From NCBI GenBank assembly GCA_022822785.1, contig JAJEAL010000021.1:1-62530 (forward strand): a DNA stretch of 62,530 nt, read 5' to 3'. A program made the translations under genes and the position numbers. Of this stretch, positions 43,051 through 50,859 are shown one piece after another. Origin of the DNA: Candidatus Poribacteria bacterium. GTDB lineage: Bacteria > Poribacteria > WGA-4E > PCPOR2b. How positions within the stretch are numbered: position 1 is the first letter of the stretch; every line of letters begins with the position of its first letter. The notes below the pieces were generated by a model, which was not told the origin of the DNA, did not search any database, and was given only the letters and a program-made list of their open reading frames with translations.

Positions 43051-44535
43051 CTAAAAATTCATGTGTTCTTCATCTGGCAATGGTACAGGCGGTGCGTCTT
43101 CTGTCCGAATACTCCAGTCCGCTAAACGTAAACGTAGGTCTGCCAGTACCTCTCGGTGGGCGGGATTGTCCACCACATTCTCTAATTCCCACGGGTCCTT
43201 TTCCAGATCATACAGTTCATCGCGATCGCCCATCGGGTCGTGGACGTATTTCCACGATTGGGTCCGTGCCATCTTGCGTCTGCCCTCCGCTTCGCGCCAC
43301 TGCAAGGACCGCATCAGCGCACGCCTGCCGTAGGGTTGGGGTAATTTCTCCAGATCTGCCATACGGAAAGGAGGTCCCCCGCTACCGTATTCAGAAAAGG
43401 TTACATCTCGTGGTTCGGCAGCAGTTACCGTCGGTAATCCCTCACCGTGCATTGAGCGGGGTATATCTAGCCCCTGAAGTTCTAACAGCGTCGGCACAAT
43501 GTCGATGAGATTTGCCATACTACTGTCCTTCACATTGGCGGCGACCTGCCCGGGCCAAGAGACGATCAGTGGCACACGCGTCAGGCAATCGTAGAAGACG
43601 CCGCCCTTGCACTGCATCCGGTGCTCGCCCATGAAGTCCCCGTGATCGGAGCAGAACACCACAATCGTGTTTTCGCGGAGACCGAGATTTTCTAGTGCGT
43701 CTATAATCTGTCCCAGACCGTCATCAATAAAGCGGACCATTCCGTAATAGACCGCCATTACACCGTATATATCTTCGAGCGCATCCTCCTCCGCCCCGAG
43801 TATCTCGTGCAGCACGCGATTCCGTTCAGGTGCGCGCTCATCAAATTCGTCCGCCCGCCACGGGGGCAGATCAATCTTCTCCGGTGGGAACATCGCAGCG
43901 TACCGCTCCGGCACAACCCACGGCTCATGTGGATCCGGGAACGAAACCCATAACGCAAACGGTTCATCTTGGTGAGTTTCTAAGAAACGGGTCGTTTGAC
44001 CCGCAATTAACCCTGTGGAATAGTCCTCCAACGGAAAATCGGAGGTGGCGTAACCGAAGCGCGGGCTCTGGGGGGTCATTGTCCGCCGCAGTTCATGGGC
44101 AGCTTGAATCCCCTCGATTGGGCGAAACCAGTCCATGCCACGCGTCTCCGCATGTCCCGACATCCAACCGTGCCCAACCTCGCACCATGTATCGAAAAGT
44201 GCCAAGTCCTCCGCTCGCTCGAAACAGTGATTCTTGCCAATCAAGCCGGTGTGGTATCCTGCATCTTTCCAGAGCTGGAACGCATGAGTTGCATCCGCTG
44301 GCATCAGGGTCTGATTACGCCTGCCACCGTGCGAATGTGGGAACTGTGAGGTCCAGAGCGAAACTCGTGCGGGGACGCACAAGGGATGGGGCGTAAAGGC
44401 ATGTTCAAAGAGCACCCCTTCGTTCGCCAAGCGTTCCATAGAGGGCGTCTCGCAAAAGGTATTGCCGTAGAGGTGGCTGGCGGTCGCTTTCTGCTGGTCT
44501 GTCATGATGACTAAAACATTAGGTCTTTCGGACAT
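43051..44535 (-). CDS. Formylglycine-dependent sulfatase
   Basis: The third sulfatase of the window, 494 aa. The maturation motif is CVPAR (Cys53), and metal-site motifs are LVIMTDQQKATASHLYG and VFCSDHGDFMGEHRMQCKGG. LIGKNHCFER replaces the more common GKWH. The C-terminal block ELYDLEKDPWELENVVDNP is typical. There is no signal peptide. AGGAG lies about 12 bases upstream of the ATG. Together with the GNAT gene downstream it may handle modified amino sugars (inference). Confidence 0.92.
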   Translation of the reverse strand: MSERPNVLVIMTDQQKATASHLYGNTFCETPSMERLANEGVLFEHAFTPHPLCVPARVSLWTSQFPHSHGGRRNQTLMPADATHAFQLWKDAGYHTGLIGKNHCFERAEDLALFDTWCEVGHGWMSGHAETRGMDWFRPIEGIQAAHELRRTMTPQSPRFGYATSDFPLEDYSTGLIAGQTTRFLETHQDEPFALWVSFPDPHEPWVVPERYAAMFPPEKIDLPPWRADEFDERAPERNRVLHEILGAEEDALEDIYGVMAVYYGMVRFIDDGLGQIIDALENLGLRENTIVVFCSDHGDFMGEHRMQCKGGVFYDCLTRVPLIVSWPGQVAANVKDSSMANLIDIVPTLLELQGLDIPRSMHGEGLPTVTAAEPRDVTFSEYGSGGPPFRMADLEKLPQPYGRRALMRSLQWREAEGRRKMARTQSWKYVHDPMGDRDELYDLEKDPWELENVVDNPAHREVLADLRLRLADWSIRTEDAPPVPLPDEEHMNF

Positions 44536-44573
44536 TTCGCGCTAGCTCCTATCGTGGGTTGTCACATTTCATA

Positions 44574-44780
44574 TTATAGTAGATTTTAGAATTAATGAGA
44601 CGCTCCAAACCGAACTGCATTGCCCCCAGGGCCGGTAGGTGCGGTTTCTCACCGCACCGCATCGGCGCAGTTGGAAACAGCGCCTACCATACACGGGGTT
44701 GGAAACAGCGCCTACCATACACGGGATCGGAAACAACGCCTACCATACACGGGATCGGAAACAGCACCTACCATACGTGG
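44574..44780. repeat. MITE-A left end with a 28-bp tandem array
   Basis: The left end TTATAGTAGATTTTAGAATT starts at 44574. After an inverted GGTGCGGTTTC/ACCGCACC module comes a contiguous tandem array of a 28-base unit (GGAAACAGCGCCTACCATAC...). Copies lie at 44673-44700, 44701-44728, 44729-44756 and 44757-44780 (partial), nearly identical. No right terminus is recognisable. Confidence 0.75.
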
Positions 44781-44880
44781 TTTGTCGTATCAAATCGAGA
44801 TTATGGTAGTAGATATTCAATCGTTTGTCGAGTATAAAATTCAGTTCTGTTCTTAAAACGGTTTTCGATGCGGTATACTA

Positions 44881-44909
44881 TTGACAACACCCACTGCCTC
44901 TGCTACAAT
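44881..44909 (+). promoter_or_regulatory. Sigma-70 promoter of nusB operon
   Basis: TTGACA (44881-44886), 17-base spacer, TACAAT (44904-44909). This is the best sigma-70 match in the window. The start would be near 44916, giving an untranslated leader of about 134 bases that contains two CGATTTATCGGG palindromic units (44975-45020). Confidence 0.8.
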
Positions 44910-45049
44910 TAGGTTTTGTGGACAAAAGCGAGTTGCTTTGAATCCTGTTCCGTGTAGCCTGCCCCCCGGCCTCGCCTGTCCCGATTTATCGGGGGAACGG
45001 CCGATTTATCGGGACTGCATTTATACCAATTCACCTACAGGTGGAACTC

Positions 45050-45499
45050 ATGAGAAATACACGGACACAATCCCGGATTCTTGCACTGCAGATGTTGTAT
45101 CAGGCGGAAATCACGACAGATCCAATTCATCTGGTACAAGAGCGTTTCTGGCAAGCAAACGACGCGCCGACGAACGTTAAACAATTCGCAAACTTGCTAG
45201 CAGAAGGCACAGTGGAATATCTCGCCACGATTGACGCGGCGATTCGCTCGGCTGCGACCCGTTGGAAAATCGATCGTATGCCGGTTGTAGACCGATGCTT
45301 GCTGCGGAGTACCGCCTATGAACTGCTCTATCTCATTGACATCCCGCCCGCAGTTTCAATTAATGAAGCGATTGAATTGGCAAAGAAATACAGTACAGAC
45401 GATTCTCCACAGTTTATCAACGCAATTTTGGACAAAATCAAAGATATGGGCACCGAAATGGTTAGCCTAGAAGATTTACGAACGAGTAGGGGTGAATAG
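45050..45499 (+). CDS. nusB: Transcription antitermination protein NusB
   Basis: NusB binds boxA RNA with NusE/S10 in antitermination and rRNA synthesis. The all-helical family pattern is visible: SRILALQMLYQAEI at the N-terminus, VDRCLLRSTAYELLYLIDIP and SINEAIELAKKYSTDDSPQF followed by INAILDKI. The ATG at 45050 has AGGTGG five bases upstream; an in-frame GTG at 45041 overlaps that site. The 149-aa size is normal. The following gene begins immediately after the stop. Confidence 0.94.
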   Translation: MRNTRTQSRILALQMLYQAEITTDPIHLVQERFWQANDAPTNVKQFANLLAEGTVEYLATIDAAIRSAATRWKIDRMPVVDRCLLRSTAYELLYLIDIPPAVSINEAIELAKKYSTDDSPQFINAILDKIKDMGTEMVSLEDLRTSRGE

Positions 45500-47320
45500 T
45501 TGGTAATATTTCGCAAGATATTGTGGGGGCTGATTTTAAGTTTCCTGATATCTCCACTTGCCGGTGCACACAAGGAAGTCGAATTTATCCGAGAGTTTGG
45601 AGGAAAAGGCGAGGATAAGGGCGAATTCGCAAAGAAGACATCTTTCGCATTCGATCGGGACGGCGGGATTTATATCGCGGATACCGAAAATCTCCGCATC
45701 CAAAAGCTCAACGCCGATGGCAGCTTCCAATTTGAGATTCGGGGGACCGATCCCGATAAGTTTCTCTTCAGCAACCCGATGGACATCGCCGTTGGAGCGG
45801 ATGGGACAATTTATGTCGTCGATTGGATTACCGTGCAGGTTGCTTTGAATCCCGATTCTAGCGGGGTGGAGGACACAGCCTCCCCGCGAATCTTCAACTA
45901 TGCCCCTTGCGTGCATCGATTCGATTCGGAAGGTAGCTTCGTTGGGAGTTATCCGCTCCAAGATTTAACCAAACGGATTGGGACACTTGAAGCCGCTGCG
46001 CCGGCACTTGACGCCGAAGGGAAGTACGCACTCATCATCCCACAGGGAGATACCCAGAGATCGCTCCTGTTGACGGTCGATAACGAGGGGCACATCTACG
46101 TCTTCGATAACGGCGATATCTATAAACTAGACGCAGACGGCAACCCCTTGGGCATCTTCGCCACCTCTCAACCCAGTGCCGGACAGTTAAGCAAAGCCGC
46201 GGATATGACCGTCGATCGCGAGGGCAACCTTTACATCGTAGATGAGGATGCACATCGTGTCCTGAAATATGACAAGGCTGGACAGTTTCTACTCTCATTT
46301 GGCGAGTATGGGGATCGTGTCGGGCAGTTTATATCGCCGTTTCACGTCATCGTGCTGGACGATGGAACCATCCTCGTCGCGGATAAGGCTAAATATAAAA
46401 AGGATTACGCCTCCGATTTACCCAGACAGCGATACCATCCATTTCAGTTCGGGTATGTGCCTTACCGCATCTATCGTACGCGGCTGCGCCGTGTTCAGCG
46501 ATTTTACGCCGACGGCGAGTATGCCGAGAAAATCTTAATCCGTTTACGGCGTGAGAATGAAGCGGACGCGCATCTGAACCTCAAAGCCATCGACTACACC
46601 GGCAATCTCTATTTCGTTGACAGTGAAACCTTGAAGTTTAGGGTGTTTGCTCCGACCACACCACTGATATCTGCCGCATTTCAAACAGAGGCAAAGCTAC
46701 GATACATTTACGATTTTGAGGATGTTGAAATAGACAATCAGGATGACCTAGATCCTAATCTTGGAACGAAAGCCGATTTTGATGAACGGATTAGACAGAA
46801 TCATATCGGGGCGGATCTCTCTTTGACCTATGACATAAACGAAGACCTGCGATTCGCAATTTCTAACGGTCTAACCTACCTGCGATTGACCGATACTAGT
46901 TTTTTCCGAACGCCGGATTTCGAGGACTTCCGGGGCTCATTCAATCAAGACGATGAAACTACCGAAACGTCGTGGGAGAACCAGATTCAGCTTGACTTTA
47001 CGCTAATCCAGAATCACAATCCCTATCAATACCGGGAGGCTGGTGCGTTTGCATATCTCAACGTGGTCCGAGATGATTTTATCAATGAAGCACTCGATCC
47101 AAACAACGACCGCTTGCTAGATTTCAGGGTCCGGATTTCCAGCTGGGGTGCGGGGCTGCGCTACGACCTCGGCCGGGCATTTCAACTTCAGTTTATGGTG
47201 GCTCACTCCTACGGCTATAACGAGTACACCTATATCGATGAAACAGATATTCTATATGCAACGGGCTATATGCAACTTGTCGGCACCGTTGCGCTCTTGA
47301 GCGTTGATGGCGTGTTTTAA
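45500..47320 (+). CDS. Exported NHL-repeat protein with C-terminal beta-barrel-like region
   Basis: A signal peptide (ILWGLILSFLISPLAGA) precedes an NHL beta-propeller: FAFDRDGGIYIADTENLRIQ, DMTVDREGNLYIVDEDAHRV, HVIVLDDGTILVADKA and AIDYTGNLYFVDSETLKF. From about residue 390 the composition changes to alternating strands with aromatic residues (LSLTYDINEDLRFAISNGLT, GLRYDLGRAFQLQFMVAHSY) and the protein ends in a Phe (LLSVDGVF), as in outer-membrane beta-barrels. The start TTG at 45500 directly follows the nusB stop, with AGGGG upstream. Propeller plus barrel in one chain is unusual; the barrel is inferred. Confidence 0.72.
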   Translation: MVIFRKILWGLILSFLISPLAGAHKEVEFIREFGGKGEDKGEFAKKTSFAFDRDGGIYIADTENLRIQKLNADGSFQFEIRGTDPDKFLFSNPMDIAVGADGTIYVVDWITVQVALNPDSSGVEDTASPRIFNYAPCVHRFDSEGSFVGSYPLQDLTKRIGTLEAAAPALDAEGKYALIIPQGDTQRSLLLTVDNEGHIYVFDNGDIYKLDADGNPLGIFATSQPSAGQLSKAADMTVDREGNLYIVDEDAHRVLKYDKAGQFLLSFGEYGDRVGQFISPFHVIVLDDGTILVADKAKYKKDYASDLPRQRYHPFQFGYVPYRIYRTRLRRVQRFYADGEYAEKILIRLRRENEADAHLNLKAIDYTGNLYFVDSETLKFRVFAPTTPLISAAFQTEAKLRYIYDFEDVEIDNQDDLDPNLGTKADFDERIRQNHIGADLSLTYDINEDLRFAISNGLTYLRLTDTSFFRTPDFEDFRGSFNQDDETTETSWENQIQLDFTLIQNHNPYQYREAGAFAYLNVVRDDFINEALDPNNDRLLDFRVRISSWGAGLRYDLGRAFQLQFMVAHSYGYNEYTYIDETDILYATGYMQLVGTVALLSVDGVF

Positions 47321-47457
47321 TGAAAGCTTAGAGAGAAGGGGTAGGAGCGGAGGCGTGGCTGGCGTGGTTGATATTTTGCCATATCGGTATGGGAGTTATA
47401 CTGCGGTAGGTAGGAAGTAGCTTTCGCAATTGTTTTGAAGCGACATGATTTTGGTGT

Positions 47458-47524
47458 TTATAGTAAAGTTTAGAATTAATTGGACACTCTGTACCGGCGC
47501 AGTTGGAAACAGCGCCTACCAAAC
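47458..47524. repeat. MITE-A copy, left half
   Basis: TTATAGTAAAGTTTAGAATT at 47458 leads into TTGGACACTCTGTACCGGCG and the GGAAACAGCGCCTACC core, then breaks off. The 47321-47548 gap contains nothing else recognised. Confidence 0.7.
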
Positions 47525-47548
47525 CTTGAAGCAATATGCTCTTAGTGT

Positions 47549-47776
47549 TCAATTTTCTGTTTCTGGGCACCTATTTTCTTCGGCATAACATGACGCGAAT
47601 AGTTCCATAGCTTGCGACATATCATTTCCTATAGCAGCCCAGTCAGATTTCAGGGCATTATAATCAGCAGAAGCATCACCCTCATCAGTAGAATCGTCAT
47701 ATCGGTTGGAACTTTGAATCCCGAATAGGTCAACTACGCTGCCTATTCCCGCTATTATATTATTTTTGTTGAACAT
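47549..47776 (-). CDS. Small conserved hypothetical protein
   Basis: The 75-residue product begins MFNKNNIIAGIGSVVDLFGI and continues YNALKSDWAAIGNDMSQAME. The combination of an N-terminal short hydrophobic turn and a DWxAIGxDM helix recalls small conserved proteins found near phage-like genes in many bacteria; no function is known. ATG 47776 is preferred (GAGGGAG just upstream). An inverted-repeat cluster lies 90-130 bases upstream. Confidence 0.5.
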   Translation of the reverse strand: MFNKNNIIAGIGSVVDLFGIQSSNRYDDSTDEGDASADYNALKSDWAAIGNDMSQAMELFASCYAEENRCPETEN

Positions 47777-47864
47777 CTTCTCCCTCAATTTGTTTGTGGT
47801 AAGCTGTATTTAGATGAATCATTTTGGGTCATAATGGTATACTAGAACATTTTTTCTTGATTTA

Positions 47865-47907
47865 TTTTACAATAATTTGTTGTAAAATACAATATTTTGT
47901 TGTAAAA
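47865..47907. promoter_or_regulatory. Repeated TTTTACAA/TTGTAAAA operator-like sites
   Basis: TTTTACAA (47865-47872) and TTGTAAAA (47880-47887) form an inverted pair 7 bases apart. A second arm set TACAA (47888-47892) and TTGTAAAA (47900-47907) follows directly. The cluster lies between the divergent 75-aa gene and the 2OG oxygenase gene, 75 bases before the latter. It could bind a dimeric repressor, but the region is AT-rich. Confidence 0.45.
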
Positions 47908-47981
47908 CCCTATAATTCGTCACCTCTGCCTGCTATCTCGTTTTTTAAGAACAACCTTCTTTTCGGAGGGATAATCCAATC

Positions 47982-48815
47982 ATGACAGCCCCCCGTCCAT
48001 GGATGCCCGTTGAGGGCGACCTAACAGACATACTGAAACAGTATCCGCAGCCGCTCACGGCACTCGCAGCCGGTGAGATGCCAGCTGTCCTCCTGCGACA
48101 AGCCTACAATCCCAACCATTGTGCGGGGCTTATAGAGCGATTTTATGAGCGCGGGTTGATGTATGACCCACACAAAATTGGAGACGGGAGTCCGCACCGC
48201 GTAGATATCGGCACCAGTTTGGGACGGTACAATTCTAACCGTGAGGAGTTTTTTGCCCACTCCGCCGGGACGCATGAACTGTTCAATTCCCTGTTCAACG
48301 GATACGACGACCCGGTGAAGACTATGTACGATAACCTGTCGCAGCTCGCACCGGACAAGAAAGTGATGACAGCGCGGGAGCCTGATGGTAGCCTTTACGG
48401 TCCCGCTATTTTTCGTATCTACCACGACGGGTTGGGACACGGTCCCCATTACGATTCCGTCGCAAAGCGATCACAGCTGTTCACCTACGCTGTTTCTCGA
48501 TTCCAACATCAATTCGCCGGCGTGCTCTGCTTCCAAAACTCCAACGACGCCGGTGAGAGCGGCGAACCTTTTCTCTATAACTGCACCTGGTCGGATGCTG
48601 TGCAGGAGGCACGCGATAGCGGCACCTTCCGGGAATATGTCGCTGAACACGGTATCCCCCGTACGCAGGTTCAGCTAGAGCCGGGCGACCTCTACTTCTT
48701 CTATTCGGAAAACCTTCACGAAGTCCCTTTCGTTATAGGCGATCGACCACGGGCTGTATTGGCAATCTTCTTTGCGATGTCCCCGGACGATGAAGAGATT
48801 TTCGTTTGGTCATAA
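47982..48815 (+). CDS. 2-oxoglutarate/Fe(II)-dependent oxygenase-like protein
   Basis: A 277-aa protein with the cupin-fold oxygenase triad: HGPHYDSV (HxD), ENLHEVPFV (distal His) and DRPRAVLAIFFAMS (2-oxoglutarate Arg). The middle contains QHQFAGVLCFQNSNDAGESG followed by a prolyl-hydroxylase-like strand LEPGDLYFFYSEN. The substrate is unknown. TCGGAGG precedes the ATG by about 10 bases. It heads a four-gene run (PhyH, enolase-superfamily, CocE-type) with gaps of 64, 13 and 20 bases. Confidence 0.78.
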   Translation: MTAPRPWMPVEGDLTDILKQYPQPLTALAAGEMPAVLLRQAYNPNHCAGLIERFYERGLMYDPHKIGDGSPHRVDIGTSLGRYNSNREEFFAHSAGTHELFNSLFNGYDDPVKTMYDNLSQLAPDKKVMTAREPDGSLYGPAIFRIYHDGLGHGPHYDSVAKRSQLFTYAVSRFQHQFAGVLCFQNSNDAGESGEPFLYNCTWSDAVQEARDSGTFREYVAEHGIPRTQVQLEPGDLYFFYSENLHEVPFVIGDRPRAVLAIFFAMSPDDEEIFVWS

Positions 48816-48879
48816 CCGACCTTCAATCAAAGAGATATTAGGTACTTTCAGAACGCTCCCACTGTATAAGGAGGGCCCT

Positions 48880-49785
48880 ATGCAAGCGGTTACTACCTCT
48901 GAACAAGAGACGACCATTATCCCTGAAATTGATCCCGACGAAGTCATTAACTTCATGAACATTGATGAGACAGATTTCGGCTCATTCACCACGGCACAGC
49001 GGATCCGCCATTTCGAGGTGGAAGGCTATGTTGTGCTGCCCGACGTGTTGGACGCGGAACTTATCGCGAAACTCAAAGCGGAGCTCGCGGACATGCCGAT
49101 GAGGCCAAAACCGTATAGCGAGTACCAAACCACGGGGGCTGTACAACCGCAATGGTTCAGTCGTACGACAGCGGAGCTCATTGGACATCCACCGATGATT
49201 GAGTTCCTCTCAGAACTGATGGGTCCCGACATCGTATTCACGCGCGGTTTCTTCCAGCGTACGAATCCCGGTTCGCCCGGAATCTCGGTGCATACCGATG
49301 GTCAACCCCACGGCTCATCAATTTTTGACTACGAAGGCAGTTCCCCACGGTTGCTGCGGGTGCTCTACTACCTCGACGACCTTATCCCCAAACGGGCACC
49401 GTTCCGACTTATCCCCCGGAGCCATCTCTCCTTCCACGCGCAGGCAAGTCCGTATGTGCGCTACAAGTCGCATCCGGAGGAGCTCACCCTCTGTCTGGAA
49501 GCGGGATCGGCAGTCATCATCCCGGCCACCATGTTCCACGCCACGCACCCGAATACGGACCGTTCACCGAGAGAGCTGATCCAATTCGGTTATCGACCCG
49601 CTTGGGCGGGACCGATTCAACCGATGAAGGAGTGGGACCCCGAACTGGTCGCCAACGCCCCGGAACAAGCCAAACCGTTCTTGCAGAGCCTCAACACCAC
49701 CGGAGACACCTGGAAACTTGAACATAAGCCGCAAGGGATGACAACTGAGGCACCCGGCATTAATCCGAGTCGTTGGGACGACTAA
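48880..49785 (+). CDS. Phytanoyl-CoA dioxygenase-family protein
   Basis: A Fe(II)/2-oxoglutarate oxygenase with EGYVVLPDVLDAELIAKL, the HxD pair in ISVHTDGQPHG, distal His in PATMFHATHPN and Arg in SPRELIQFGYRP. The ATG at 48880 with AAGGAGG a few bases upstream is chosen; the longer frame overlaps the previous gene. The length is 301 aa. The next gene begins 13 bases after its stop. Oxygenase plus racemase-like plus hydrolase suggests a catabolic pathway for a carboxylated or esterified compound (inference). Confidence 0.88.
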   Translation: MQAVTTSEQETTIIPEIDPDEVINFMNIDETDFGSFTTAQRIRHFEVEGYVVLPDVLDAELIAKLKAELADMPMRPKPYSEYQTTGAVQPQWFSRTTAELIGHPPMIEFLSELMGPDIVFTRGFFQRTNPGSPGISVHTDGQPHGSSIFDYEGSSPRLLRVLYYLDDLIPKRAPFRLIPRSHLSFHAQASPYVRYKSHPEELTLCLEAGSAVIIPATMFHATHPNTDRSPRELIQFGYRPAWAGPIQPMKEWDPELVANAPEQAKPFLQSLNTTGDTWKLEHKPQGMTTEAPGINPSRWDD

Positions 49786-49798
49786 AGGGAAAAAACAA

Positions 49799-50839
49799 AT
49801 GCAGATTACTCATCTGGAACGCACCGTCGTCTGTGTGCCGTTTCTGCCCGGAATTTTGCCACCGCCCGAATACGAGGAGTTTACTCCCTCTTATCCCGCC
49901 CCCCTCGGAGAGAGAAGGCAGGATGTACTGCGTATTCACACGGACGAAGGGATCACCGGAATCGGCATGAGCGGTCCCTATTTCGGCGATCGTGAGGAGC
50001 AGCCCCCGGATTTAATCGGTAAGGATCCGCTCGATTTTGAACCGCGTAATCTAGGCGGCGGTGGCTACAATATTGCCCTCTTGGACCTGATTGGCAAAGC
50101 GATAGGATTGCCTCTGTATCGTATCTTCGGTGGCAAATTTCAGGACCGTGTGCTCGTTGATTACTGGATTACGCGGATGGGACCGGAGGCATCTGCCGCT
50201 GCTGCCAAGCAAGCGGCAGAATTGGGATTCCACGGCATCAAGATAAAATGCACCATAGACGACGGCAACGTGGCAGACCGCGTCCACGCCATGCACGACG
50301 CCGCGCCCGCTCTACGGATTGTTTTAGACCCCGGTCACCGATTTCACACCGTCGGACAGGCGTTGGCATTGGCACGCGAAATTGAAGCGTATGATATTGT
50401 CTTTGAAGATCCAATTCCCAAGGATAACATAGACGATTACCGCCGACTCAAAGACGAGACATCAATTATCATCGCGCCCCATCTACAGAACCCACGCCAA
50501 GTGATTGAAATGGTATATCTAGAAGCGGTGGACGGGATTAACGTTGCGCCTTCGGATTGGGGTTTTCTGGACATGGCCAGGATTGCGGACGCTGCCGGTA
50601 TTCCGGTGTGGCAAGCGTCCAACGTAGACCTTGGGGTCTTCGATCTGTTCCGCCTCCACGCTTCCGCTGCGGCCCCAAATTGCACCTTGGGCAGTGATTT
50701 ATGCGGCAACTTCGTTCACGAGCGCAGCTTGCTTGCCGAGCCCTTGGTCGAAGATGGATATGCGGTAGTCCCAGATACACCGGGACTAGGAGTCGAACTC
50801 GACGAGGACGCTGTACAACGGTATGCGCTGCGTCCATAA
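49799..50839 (+). CDS. Mandelate racemase/muconate lactonizing-type enolase superfamily enzyme
   Basis: It has the capping domain (DVLRIHTDEGITGIGMSG) and a modified TIM barrel with the KxK base motif GFHGIKIKCTIDD, metal ligands Asp in RIVLDPGHR and Glu in DIVFEDPIP. At the third metal position, where family members usually have Glu/Asp, it reads IIIAPHLQNPRQ, and APSDWGFLDMARIADAA gives the barrel end. The missing third acid may change metal binding. The length of 346 aa is slightly short of the usual 370-400. Likely acts on a sugar acid (inference). Confidence 0.85.
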   Translation: MQITHLERTVVCVPFLPGILPPPEYEEFTPSYPAPLGERRQDVLRIHTDEGITGIGMSGPYFGDREEQPPDLIGKDPLDFEPRNLGGGGYNIALLDLIGKAIGLPLYRIFGGKFQDRVLVDYWITRMGPEASAAAAKQAAELGFHGIKIKCTIDDGNVADRVHAMHDAAPALRIVLDPGHRFHTVGQALALAREIEAYDIVFEDPIPKDNIDDYRRLKDETSIIIAPHLQNPRQVIEMVYLEAVDGINVAPSDWGFLDMARIADAAGIPVWQASNVDLGVFDLFRLHASAAAPNCTLGSDLCGNFVHERSLLAEPLVEDGYAVVPDTPGLGVELDEDAVQRYALRP

Positions 50840-50859
50840 GTTTCGGGGAGGAATGAATC

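Noticed and set aside
44673-44780. Possible CRISPR array (28-base repeat units)
   Set aside because: Units are directly contiguous with no spacers, no cas genes are near, and the unit is the interior of a dispersed repeat.
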